This document shows positions 44,671 to 52,951 of a DNA stretch of 64,000 nt, piece by piece (positions within the stretch are counted from its first letter, which is position 1; each line of letters opens with the position of its first letter). The translations under genes were made by a program, and so were the position numbers. The DNA is from Gemmata massiliana (GTDB lineage: Bacteria; Planctomycetota; Planctomycetia; Gemmatales; Gemmataceae): assembly GCA_000531095.1 (NCBI GenBank), contig HG799466.1:410049-474048 (forward strand), written 5' to 3'. Below the pieces are notes generated by a model that ran no database searches, was not told the DNA's origin, and saw nothing but the letters and a program-made list of their open reading frames with translations.

Positions 44671-45007
44671 CAGTGGATCCGGGTCCACCGATCTGGGAGG
44701 ACACGGGGCTTCTACTCTTCGGGCTCCTTCTTGTGGTGCTGGGCGTGACAGGCATTGCCACCGGGAAAGCGATCCTCGTCTTCCCAGGAGGTGGTCGCAC
44801 GGGAGTGCCCTCATTTGGACGGTAACGGGCGCGGGCAGCCGCATTGTTGCAGCCGGTCCAGTGGCGCTAGGTACCGTGTGCATCGGCCGGTGGCGTTGGG
44901 GCGAGTGGACGTGCAGTTCACCTTGGTGTGCGTGGATCGGCGTCGGATTGCTATACGTCGGTTTGTTGATCGAAGGCATCAACCACTTACTCATCTGGTT
45001 GGCCTGA
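44671..45007 (+). pseudogene. Small membrane protein, split over two frames
   Basis: From about GTG 44671 one frame reads VDPGPPIWEDTGLLLFGLLL then VVLGVTGIATGKAIL, a clear membrane helix, and stops at 44824. A different frame continues from about 44790 with SRIVAAGPVALGTVCIGRWR and IGVGLLYVGLLIEGINHLLI, two further helices, ending at 45007. Together they look like one membrane protein broken by an indel near 44800. Start and function are uncertain. Confidence 0.35.
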
Positions 45008-45283
45008 TCCTTCACAGTCCAACCTCAGACCTCAAAAGAACTCTCCGCAAATCGGCAGTGAACTCGCGTACTAAATCCGCAAATCTAAATTTATAAACGA
45101 CTTACGCACATCGAATTCGACCGTCTCCGGAGCCACACCTGACAAAGTGAGGCGAACACTGGTGTCCCTGAGTGATCTCCCGTCGCAATTTACTACTATT
45201 ATCATATCCATAGAGATAATTAAGGAGCCAATGCAGCGAGCGATTCGCCTCGTTGTCGGTTCGACATCGCCGAGAGGTGTGCA

Positions 45284-46210
45284 GTGGAAGGCACCAGCGC
45301 TCCGCAGGGCGCGCCAGGAACACCCCCGATCACCGGCGACCGGTTGGCGCGGTTTGAAGGGTACGTGTCCGCGTTCCGGCCCGTGTTTCACCGGTCCGAC
45401 CAACTTTTGAGATTTCGCGCCTACGTCCGGGGACTTCTCGAGCGGACCGAGCGCAAGAACGTCGAGGCCATCGCGACCGCGGCCGGGCGCGTAATGATGG
45501 TCGAATCAAACCTCGCGCAGGCGCTTCAGCACTTCGTCAGCCACAGCCCGTGGGACGCGCGCCGGTTGCTCGGCGCGGTTCGGCGCTTCGCCGTCGCGCC
45601 GCGCCCCGATCCGGGCGCGGTCTGGGTCGTACACGACGGCGTGTTCACCAAGAAAGGCCGGCACTCCGTCGGGGTCCAGCGCCAATACGCGCGATCGCTG
45701 GGTAAGAAGATCAACTGCCAGGTCGGGGTGTTCGTTGCGCGCGTCGGACCGGCGGGTTATTTCCCGCTCGCCGCGCGCCTGTACCTTCCGGCGTCGTGGT
45801 TGCGCGAGCACACCGACTCGGACGAACGCGCCCTCCCCTCCGACGAGCGCGAGCCCGCGACAAAAGCCGCGATCGCGCTACGGTTGATCGACGAACTGCG
45901 TAGCGAGGGCGACGCGCCCGGCACCGTGACCGGTGAGGCCGAATACATCGGCGGAACGGACTTCCGGGACGGGCTGGCCGCGCGCGGATTGGTCGCACGA
46001 GAGGATCTCACCGCCCCGCTCGTAGAAGCGCAGCGCCGGTTCGAGTGGCTCAAAAGTGAACTGGGACTGGACCACTTCGAGGGCCGCGCCTGGCACGGCT
46101 GGCACCACCACGTGAGTCTGGTGTTCGCCGCGTATGGCTTCCTCTGCGGAGAGGACGGAACCGACTTGCCCCCCTTCCGAGCATCCTGCACATCTCACGC
46201 AGTGAGTTGA
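45284..46210 (+). CDS. Shortened IS701-like transposase (DDE), possibly inactive or domesticated
   Basis: The 308-residue protein has WVVHDGVFTKKGRHSVGVQR and SLGKKINCQVGVFVARVGPA, as in IS701-type DDE transposases (first Asp in VHDG). It ends LGLDHFEGRAWHGWHHHVSL, their usual C-terminal block with the Glu. It is about 100 residues shorter than usual, and the second catalytic region reads VTGEAEYIGG, with Glu where Asp is expected. No terminal inverted repeats were found. It starts with GTG at 45284. Confidence 0.65.
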   Translation: MEGTSAPQGAPGTPPITGDRLARFEGYVSAFRPVFHRSDQLLRFRAYVRGLLERTERKNVEAIATAAGRVMMVESNLAQALQHFVSHSPWDARRLLGAVRRFAVAPRPDPGAVWVVHDGVFTKKGRHSVGVQRQYARSLGKKINCQVGVFVARVGPAGYFPLAARLYLPASWLREHTDSDERALPSDEREPATKAAIALRLIDELRSEGDAPGTVTGEAEYIGGTDFRDGLAARGLVAREDLTAPLVEAQRRFEWLKSELGLDHFEGRAWHGWHHHVSLVFAAYGFLCGEDGTDLPPFRASCTSHAVS

Positions 46211-46472
46211 GGAGCGCTCGGTTCCGTGCTCGAACGGCCGCGCACTTTTGTGGCGCGATCCACTTACGGCGCGAACGCGCGGTGCCGATCGGACCGATCA
46301 CCGCCCGCGCGTACTGCAAAGAAGCGGCGCGGAAATTGGTGGCGCACCAGCGAATGCAATCAGTGTAAGTGCGAGAAAGTTAACCCAGATCGAAGCGAGA
46401 AGTGCAACTTTGATTTGTCGGTTCTGGTGCGTGAATAACACAAACCAGCAAACGCCAGCCAAAATTAACAAA

Positions 46473-46500
46473 AATCCCGCTGCCAACTGGCAGCGGGATT
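46473..46500 (-). terminator. Rho-independent terminator
   Basis: AATCCCGCTGCC pairs with GGCAGCGGGATT with an AACT loop. On the minus strand it is followed by TTTTTGTTAATTTT. It lies 16 bp after the gene ending at 46517. Confidence 0.88.
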
Positions 46501-46516
46501 CAACACGTAACAGTCA

Positions 46517-46741
46517 TCAGTTCAGCGAGAACTGCGGAATACGGCTCCGCTTCGGGCGGAGATGCTCGCGCGTGCGTTCCGCTGCGATACGGTAGATCTC
46601 CTGAATCTGCGCCTGCTGACCCGAGGCAAACCACGCGAACATCGGATACGGGACGAACGCACTCATTCCACAAACTGCGGGCACCGAAACCGATGCCGGG
46701 TGAAGTTGGGTAAGTTGTTCCCGAAATCGATGCTCAGCCAT
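46517..46741 (-). CDS. Small hypothetical protein
   Basis: ATG at 46741 after CTGAGGGGCTTGTC gives MAEHRFREQLTQLHPASVSV, then VPAVCGMSAFVPYPMFAWFA and a basic helical tail (RIAAERTREHLRPKRSRIP). It has 74 residues. A strong terminator directly follows. The family is not recognised; the Pro/aromatic middle part is unusual. Confidence 0.6.
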   Translation of the reverse strand: MAEHRFREQLTQLHPASVSVPAVCGMSAFVPYPMFAWFASGQQAQIQEIYRIAAERTREHLRPKRSRIPQFSLN

Positions 46742-47701
46742 GACAAGCCCCTCAGACAGCGACTCACGACAATTACTACTAATCATGTATCCATAGTCGT
46801 CTATCTAAGGCAATTGTAACCGCGCCACTGGAGAAAGCAACTCAACTTGGCGCCTCGAAAGGAAATTTCCCCGCGGCACCCGCTCATTTCCAGGCTTTTT
46901 CACGCAACAAATCTGGATACGCCCAGCAACAATTCTTCCACGATGCGGCCGATAGAATTGCAACTAGCCAAGTGACAATTCGATTGGATTTAGACCACAT
47001 TCAGACCAAGTGACTGATACAAGCAACCGCGTTCACCGATTCACCCGCAGGGCAACCTTGGTGTGAGGGTTGCAAAGTAACCAGCAGTTTTCTGGAGTTC
47101 TTCCAGTCAAGAGTTGCGCCGACCGTTCGCGCGACGCGGAAGTTGCTACGAGCAAGAATTCATTTAAACAAAACGTTCTGAACGAATTAGCCGGATTAGT
47201 TTGGGATTTGAACAGCTTTGATTTGTGAAGTGTTGTGATTCAGCCGCCCGAACCGCTCACGACTCAAGCTCCGCCTCTCCCCTCGGAGCGATATCGAAGC
47301 GGCCGGGGGCCGAACCACGACGTTATTATTACCAATCGGATTCCCGTAGTCAACTATTTTGGGCGGTGATTGTACGAATACGCACGATCTTCACTTCCAC
47401 TACGTCAGGTTTAGGACCGCAAGGCCACACGATCCAAGAAAATGGGTTAAAAAGTGCGTTAGCACCATCAACACTTTTGAGTGCGCCAATCGCGTTTTCG
47501 GTTCTGCGCGAAGGTCATTTTCCCAGCGTCAGTTGCGACGAATCGCACTGTCCCGGATCGCAGTGAGCCCTACTCGAATGGTCCCTCAAAAACGTAATCC
47601 CGACCAAAGTTGTCGCAATTGCGTCGGCACCGCAGGAGTTTAGAATCGTCGCAGAAGCCCAAAGACACGGGCCGTACCAATCCACCGAACCGGAGACGAT
47701 C
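46742..47701. other. Gene-poor, AT-rich stretch of about 960 bp
   Basis: The open frames here have no coding-like composition. GC is clearly lower than in the surrounding genes. The stretch ends with GGAGACGATC just before the Met/Cys-rich gene. The region may carry regulation for that gene, but no clear site is seen. Confidence 0.45.
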
Positions 47702-48163
47702 ATGGTGAATGCGATGATGAACCCGATGACCGCCGCAATGCCGTCCTCGTCGCCCGCGACCGGGATGGGTATGGGCATGCCGGTCATGGCCCCGAACATG
47801 GTGATGGTCCCGCGCTGCACGATGAAGATGGAGAAGTGCGCCGGGGGGATGAAGATCACGTGCATGTGCGACGACCCGGCCGCGTGCGTGATGATGCAGA
47901 ACCTGTGTACCATGATGGCCGGCGGGATGTGCAGCATGTGCTGCACCATGAACGGCATGACCGTGTGCTGCTGCAACATGACGATGGGCGCGTGCAAGAT
48001 CGAGATGACCGCGAACGGGTGCTGCGTCACCTGCACCAGCGGCGACAAAATGTGCTGCGACATGATCCAGGCGTGCTGCGATTGCATGATGATGTGCATG
48101 AAGTCCGGGTGCGCGTGCTGCCTGATGATGGGCGGCACCCCGGTGTGCTGCTGCATGTGCTGA
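47702..48163 (+). CDS. Methionine- and cysteine-rich small protein, possible metal or thiol buffer
   Basis: The 153-residue protein has 35 Met and 29 Cys (about 42 percent together). After a Met-rich N-terminus (MVNAMMNPMTAAMPSSSPAT, GMGMGMPVMAPNMVMVPR), it is built of short Cys/Met clusters: CTMKMEKCAGGMKITCMC, CTMMAGGMCSMCCTMNGM, CCCNMTMGACKIEMTANG, CCDMIQACCDCMMMCMKS. Aromatic residues are absent. Such composition suits soft-metal (Cu, Ag, Hg, Cd) binding or a sulfur store; it is not a known metallothionein pattern. GGAGA precedes the ATG. An Rrf2 regulator and a cysteine synthase follow on the same strand after a terminator. Confidence 0.78.
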   Translation: MVNAMMNPMTAAMPSSSPATGMGMGMPVMAPNMVMVPRCTMKMEKCAGGMKITCMCDDPAACVMMQNLCTMMAGGMCSMCCTMNGMTVCCCNMTMGACKIEMTANGCCVTCTSGDKMCCDMIQACCDCMMMCMKSGCACCLMMGGTPVCCCMC

Positions 48164-48205
48164 ACACCGATCCGGTCGCCGCACTCTCCCCCGGTGATCC
48201 GCGCT

Positions 48206-48238
48206 CCGAGCCCACCGAATCAGCTTTTCGGTGGGCTC
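48206..48238 (+). terminator. Rho-independent terminator after the Met/Cys-rich gene
   Basis: CGAGCCCACCGA pairs with TCGGTGGGCTCG (12 bp) with a 9-nt loop. TTCATTACA follows, a weak T tail. Confidence 0.78.
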
Positions 48239-48392
48239 GTTCATTACACTCGTCGCCACTCCCTGCCCCACCCGCTTCGACTTAACAGAGTCGGCCCGCA
48301 CTCGTTGACGGGGTGCGGAGCAGAGGTCTAATATCGACTCCCGTAGTCGACATTAGCCTTCGCGCTCCCCTCCATTCGCGGCAGGACTTCCG

Positions 48393-48857
48393 ATGAAGCT
48401 CTCGCGCAAGACGGACTACGCCCTCCGGGTGCTCCTCGCGCTCGTGGACCGGTGGGGCCAGGGACCGGTCTCAATGAACGAGTTGGCCAAACAGAACGAC
48501 GTGCCGAAGAAGTTCCTCGAACACATCATGCTCGATCTGAAGTCGCAGGGATGGGTGGAGAGTTCGCCCGGGCGCATGGGCGGGTACGTGCTCGCGCTGC
48601 CACCGGAACGGATCACTCTCGGCCAGGTCGTGCGCCACTTCGACGGTATCCTCGCACCGGTCGGGTGCGTGTCGATCTCGAACAACGAACCGTGTACCCA
48701 GGCGCCCACGTGCCGGTTCCGCCGCGTGCTGCTGGACATCCGCAACGTAACCGCGTCGTACATGGACAACGCGACGCTCGCGCAGGTGGCCCGGAACGCG
48801 CCCGTCGACGACCGCGAACTGTTTAGTCTGGAACTGGTCGGTGGGGACGGGATCTGA
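48393..48857 (+). CDS. Rrf2-family transcriptional regulator
   Basis: The 154-residue protein begins MKLSRKTDYALRVLLALVDR, the Rrf2 wing-HTH start. It continues with AKQNDVPKKFLEHIMLDLKS and SSPGRMGGYVLALPPERITL. Three Cys at 92, 101 and 107 (GCVSISNNEPC, then APTC) match the Fe-S or redox ligands of IscR/CymR-type members. In Firmicutes, CymR works with cysteine synthase CysK; here a cysteine synthase gene starts 15 bp downstream. It probably senses sulfur or oxidative status and controls that gene. Confidence 0.9.
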   Translation: MKLSRKTDYALRVLLALVDRWGQGPVSMNELAKQNDVPKKFLEHIMLDLKSQGWVESSPGRMGGYVLALPPERITLGQVVRHFDGILAPVGCVSISNNEPCTQAPTCRFRRVLLDIRNVTASYMDNATLAQVARNAPVDDRELFSLELVGGDGI

Positions 48858-48872
48858 CGGCGGAGACGGGCG

Positions 48873-49814
48873 ATGCCACGCGGGAAGACGTTCGACGCGA
48901 TTACCGCCGCCGTCGGGGACACCCCGATGGTGCGTATCAACCGTCTCGTTCCGTCGGGCCACGCCACGGTGTTCGCGAAGTGCGAGTTCGTCCACCCACT
49001 AAGTAGTGTGAAGGACCGCATCGGGGTGGCGATGATCGAGGCAGGCGAGCGCGCCGGAGTCGTGACCGCCGACACACACATCATCGAGCCGACCAGCGGC
49101 AACACCGGAATCGCGCTGGCGTTCGTGTGCGCTGCAAAGGGCTACCGGCTGACACTCGCGATGCCCGAATCGATGTCCGTGGAGCGCCGCGCGCTCCTGC
49201 GGGCACTGGGGGCCCATCTGGTACTCACACCGGCAGCCGATGGTATGCGCGGAGCGATCGCGCGAGCCAACGAACTGGTCGCCCGGACGCCCGGCGCGTG
49301 GATGCCGCAGCAGTTCGAGAACCCGGCGAACCCGGCCGTTCACGAGGCGACCACCGGACCGGAAATCTGGACCGATAGCGGGCACGACATCGACGCCATC
49401 GTCGCGGGCGTCGGCACCGGCGGCACCATCACCGGCGTGACGCGATTCGTGCGCCGGTTCAACCCGAACTTCAAAGCGATCGCGGTGGAACCGGTTCACT
49501 CACCGGTCCTGAGTGGCGGCGCCCCCGGACCGCACAAGATCCAGGGCATCGGCCCCGGCTTCGTGCCCCCGAACCTCGACCGGAAACTGGTGAACGAGGT
49601 CGTGACGGTGACCAACGACGAGGCGTTCGAGTGGGCGCGCCGGCTTGCGAAAGAAGAGGGACTGATGGTCGGCATCAGCAGTGGGGCGAATATGTGTGCC
49701 GCAGCCAGGGTTGCGGCGCGCCCAGAGTTCCGCGGGAAGCGGATCGTCACGATCATGAACAGCCTGGGCGAGCGGTACTTGTCCACGCCGCTGTTCGAGG
49801 GACTGGGCGGGTGA
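48873..49814 (+). CDS. cysK: Cysteine synthase (O-acetylserine sulfhydrylase)
   Basis: The 313-residue enzyme makes cysteine from O-acetylserine and sulfide with PLP. The PLP Lys is K47 in LSSVKDRIG. The substrate loop is [14 protein letters not shown], and the phosphate loop is [14 protein letters not shown]. The C-terminus [20 protein letters not shown] is typical. It starts 15 bp after the Rrf2 gene, so the two are probably one transcript. Paralogues such as CysM-type cannot be excluded. Confidence 0.9.
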   Translation: MPRGKTFDAITAAVGDTPMVRINRLVPSGHATVFAKCEFVHPLSSVKDRIGVAMIEAGERAGVVTADTHIIEPTSGNTGIALAFVCAAKGYRLTLAMPESMSVERRALLRALGAHLVLTPAADGMRGAIARANELVARTPGAWMPQQFENPANPAVHEATTGPEIWTDSGHDIDAIVAGVGTGGTITGVTRFVRRFNPNFKAIAVEPVHSPVLSGGAPGPHKIQGIGPGFVPPNLDRKLVNEVVTVTNDEAFEWARRLAKEEGLMVGISSGANMCAAARVAARPEFRGKRIVTIMNSLGERYLSTPLFEGLGG

Positions 49815-49969
49815 GCACCACCCGCAACGTGTGGTCGGTAAAACAGCTTCTTGCGCCCGAAAGCGTTCGCCCAGAGCGGGGCACCCCGCTCACCTCAATC
49901 GGCCCGCGCCAACAAGCACCCAACTGATGCCCGTGTCGATCCGCTCTCGAACGCTCCTCGTGTACCGAA

Positions 49970-52558
49970 TCAGGCCCGGATGATCGCCGCCGGCGGGGGG
50001 CAGTGAGACGAATTTACTGTGGACTTCGGTTCGCAGTGAACGAGCCGAAGGGCCTTGTTCAGTGCCTCGAACAGATCCCCCGGTGGGAACGGCTTCGCCA
50101 GAAACACGGAGTTCGCGACCGGTTCGACGCGCTCGGACTCCGCGGCGTACCCCGACATGATGACCACCGCGATGTTCGGGCGCAGCACGCGCATCCGGGC
50201 CGCCAGTTCGCGCCCGTCGATGCCCGGCATCGTCACGTCGGTCACGATCGCGTCGAAATGAGTGCCCTTGTTCGCGAGTTCCAGTGCAGCCTCGCCGTTC
50301 TCGGCCTCATGGACCTCGTGCCCCTGGGTCCGGAGCGCGAGCCGCGCGAACTGCCGAACGGCGTCCTGGTCTTCCACGAGGAGCACCGAGACCCCGCGGC
50401 CCGTGCGCCCCGAGAGCGATCGCGGGGCCGGGGTCCGCCCCAGCGTCGAGGCGTTCCCCTCCCACCAGGGGAGCTCCACCCGGAACGTGGTCCCGGCTCC
50501 GGGGGCCGACTCGACCCCGATCCGACCCCCGGCCTGCTCCACGATCCCGAACACCGTCGCCAGCCCCAACCCGGTTCCTTTGTCCGGTCCTTTGGTGGTG
50601 AAGAACGGCTCGAAGATCTGGCCCTTCACCTCGTCCGTCATGCCCGTTCCGGTGTCGGCGACTGTGAGCCGCGCGAACCGCGGTTCGCCGAGTTTACGTT
50701 CGAGCGCCACGGTGCCCACGGTGAGCGTCCCGCCCCCGGGCATCGCGTCCCGCGCGTTCACGGCGAGGTTCAGAATCACTTGTTCCAAGTGACTGCGGTC
50801 GGCCCGGACCGTAACGGGTACCGGGGCGAGTGCGGTTTCGACCGTGATGCGCTCCCCGAGCAACCGGCGCAGCAGCCCGGAAACGGTCGTTACGACCTCG
50901 TTCAGATCGAGTATCTCGACGCGCACCGGCTGGCGCCGACTGAACATCAGGAGCTGGCGCACCAGAGCCGTCGCACGATCGGCCGCGAGCAGGAGGTCGT
51001 CGAACAGCGCGGACGCGGCGGCGTCCTCGGACGGGGAGCGGAGCAGTTCCGCGTTCCCGCGAATGATGGTGAGGAGGTTATTGAAGTCGTGCGCGACCCC
51101 GCCCGCGAGCCGCCCCACGGCCTCCATCTTCTGTGATTGCCGGAGCTGCTCTTCCAGGCGCTTTCGGTCGGTGATGTCCTGGTACACGCCGAGCACCCCG
51201 ACCACCTGACCGCGCGAGTCCCGCAACGGTACCTTGCTGGTCAGAAGTGTGGCGCGGGTGCCATCCGGGCGCGTTTGGAACTCTTCGAGATTGAGGATCG
51301 GCTGCCCGCTCTCCATAACCTGCTGGTCGCAGTCCCGGAAGAACGTGGCCTCCGACGGGACGTTCGTGAGGTCGAAGTCGTTCCGCCCCACGAGTTGCTC
51401 GGGAGCTTCGGCCCCGTGGTCGCGCGCGACCTGGTCGTTGCACCCGATGTACACCAGATCGCGGTTCTTCCAGAACACCCCACAGGGAATGTGGGTAATG
51501 ACCGTGCGGAGGATGTCCTCGCGCTCGCGCAGGGCCTGCTCCGCGCGGCGCCGGCGGGTCACGTCCCGGATCAGCGCCAGGTGCAACCGGCGCCCGCCGG
51601 TCTCGATGACCGTGTACCGGACCTCGACGGCGATCGCCGCCCCGTCCCGGCGCCGGTAAATGCTCTCCGACGTGCTCGTTTCCCCCGGCCCCAGATCCGC
51701 GGCCGGTTTCATCCCCAGGTCGGCCAGGGCCAGGGCCATTAGCTCCTCGCGCGCGTGCCCGAGGGTGTGGCACGCCTGATGATTGGCGTCGACGACGCGC
51801 CCGCCCCGGTCGAGCACCAGGATCGCGTCGGCCGCCTGCTCGAACAGCCCGCGGAACCGCCCCTCGCTCTCGCGCAGGGCCTGCTCCGCGCGCCGGCGCT
51901 CGGTCGTTTCGCGGATCACGGCCACCGAGTGCGTGTGCCGGCCCTCGGCATCGGACACCGGAACGATCTGCCACTCGGCCCACACCCGCGTGCCGTCCTT
52001 TCGGCGCCCCGGTAGCTCGACGCGCACCGGTTTGGTGCTCCGGACCGCTTCGCGGATCGCTGCCAGCCCGTCCGCTTCGTCCGCAAGAACGCTGGGGCTG
52101 AGCCCGACGGCCTCATCGCACGAGTACCCAGTCAATCGCGCGAAGGCCGCGTTCGAGTACACGACCTGCACCCCGTCGTGCTCGTCCGTGGTCGCGATCA
52201 CCACCCCGTCCCCGCACGCGCCGAGAGCAACATCTAGTAGCTGTGGGTCCGTGCCCACTTCGGTAACCGGCGCGGGCGGGACCGGCGGCACGTGGAACCA
52301 CAAACGCGCGACTACAACCCACGCGAGCGCGGCCCCGAACCCGACCGTACCGGTTACGAACCGGGCGCCGATCAGCGGCGCGAGTGCGTGCCCCGCGGCC
52401 CCCAGCCCGACCGCACCGAACAGCGCGGCCAGTGCACGAGCCGGAACAGGGCGCCGGTGTTGCAGGAGAACAAACAAGGTGCCGGTGAGGGCGGCTAGGG
52501 CGAGCAGACCATCTGTGACGGGAGCAATTGTGGTAAGTGAGGTTAGGGCGCTGGGCAT
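49970..52558 (-). CDS. Membrane-bound multi-PAS hybrid histidine kinase
   Basis: The 862-residue protein has three N-terminal membrane helices (VTDGLLALAALTGTLFVLLQ, ALAALFGAVGLGAAGHALAP, FVTGTVGFGAALAWVVVARL). Three PAS domains follow (ATTDEHDGVQVVYSNAAFAR; LFEQAADAILVLDRGGRVVD; ITHIPCGVFWKNRDLVYIGC). The core has the His in [20 protein letters not shown], an HATPase with [20 protein letters not shown], and a C-terminal receiver with the Asp in IVTDVTMPGIDG. The partner is unknown. Confidence 0.9.
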   Translation of the reverse strand: MPSALTSLTTIAPVTDGLLALAALTGTLFVLLQHRRPVPARALAALFGAVGLGAAGHALAPLIGARFVTGTVGFGAALAWVVVARLWFHVPPVPPAPVTEVGTDPQLLDVALGACGDGVVIATTDEHDGVQVVYSNAAFARLTGYSCDEAVGLSPSVLADEADGLAAIREAVRSTKPVRVELPGRRKDGTRVWAEWQIVPVSDAEGRHTHSVAVIRETTERRRAEQALRESEGRFRGLFEQAADAILVLDRGGRVVDANHQACHTLGHAREELMALALADLGMKPAADLGPGETSTSESIYRRRDGAAIAVEVRYTVIETGGRRLHLALIRDVTRRRRAEQALREREDILRTVITHIPCGVFWKNRDLVYIGCNDQVARDHGAEAPEQLVGRNDFDLTNVPSEATFFRDCDQQVMESGQPILNLEEFQTRPDGTRATLLTSKVPLRDSRGQVVGVLGVYQDITDRKRLEEQLRQSQKMEAVGRLAGGVAHDFNNLLTIIRGNAELLRSPSEDAAASALFDDLLLAADRATALVRQLLMFSRRQPVRVEILDLNEVVTTVSGLLRRLLGERITVETALAPVPVTVRADRSHLEQVILNLAVNARDAMPGGGTLTVGTVALERKLGEPRFARLTVADTGTGMTDEVKGQIFEPFFTTKGPDKGTGLGLATVFGIVEQAGGRIGVESAPGAGTTFRVELPWWEGNASTLGRTPAPRSLSGRTGRGVSVLLVEDQDAVRQFARLALRTQGHEVHEAENGEAALELANKGTHFDAIVTDVTMPGIDGRELAARMRVLRPNIAVVIMSGYAAESERVEPVANSVFLAKPFPPGDLFEALNKALRLVHCEPKSTVNSSHCPPPAAIIRA

Positions 52559-52951
52559 CGCGGGAACTCGTGGGCGCGGCGGGCGTAGCGCGTTCCCGAA
52601 CTATAGAGGTGCGGGCGAGCACGCGGAGAGCATCACCTTATTCTTAGCTCACGCGGCGACTCCGCGCCGCCCGCGTGGAAACGAAAAGTGAACGTTGTAA
52701 ATTCCGCGCTCGCCCTAAACGTGCCGCACGGCACACCGATAGAAGAGCCGTTCGCCGGGGGCGCGATTTCTATCCCCGTGCGCGACGGTTCGTCTCACAC
52801 GGAGACAATATTTTGTACGCGGACAGCACTTTGGGGAATTCTTACGATCTTGCACACTTCTTCCACTGGAGCGGTCTATCCTCAATTCGTGTGACTCCGC
52901 TGTTTGGTTCGTTTCTCCAGCGAATCGTTCGCCCTGTCAGCGAGACCAAAG
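52559..52951. other. Intergenic stretch of about 390 bp
   Basis: Divergent region between the hybrid kinase and the matrixin gene. No gene or strong hairpin is seen. Locally AT-rich around 52800-52870, possibly promoter DNA. Confidence 0.4.

Noticed and set aside
46298-46486. A minus-strand frame encoding two hydrophobic helices.
   Set aside because: It would start inside a terminator hairpin with TTG, and no ribosome site is seen.
47225-47566. A 113-residue plus-strand frame in an AT-rich stretch.
   Set aside because: Composition and codon use do not look coding, and no motif is seen.
47515-48301. Long antisense frames opposite the Met/Cys-rich gene, rich in His.
   Set aside because: The His-rich composition is the complement of ATG codons (CAT). 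They are shadows of the Met-rich gene.
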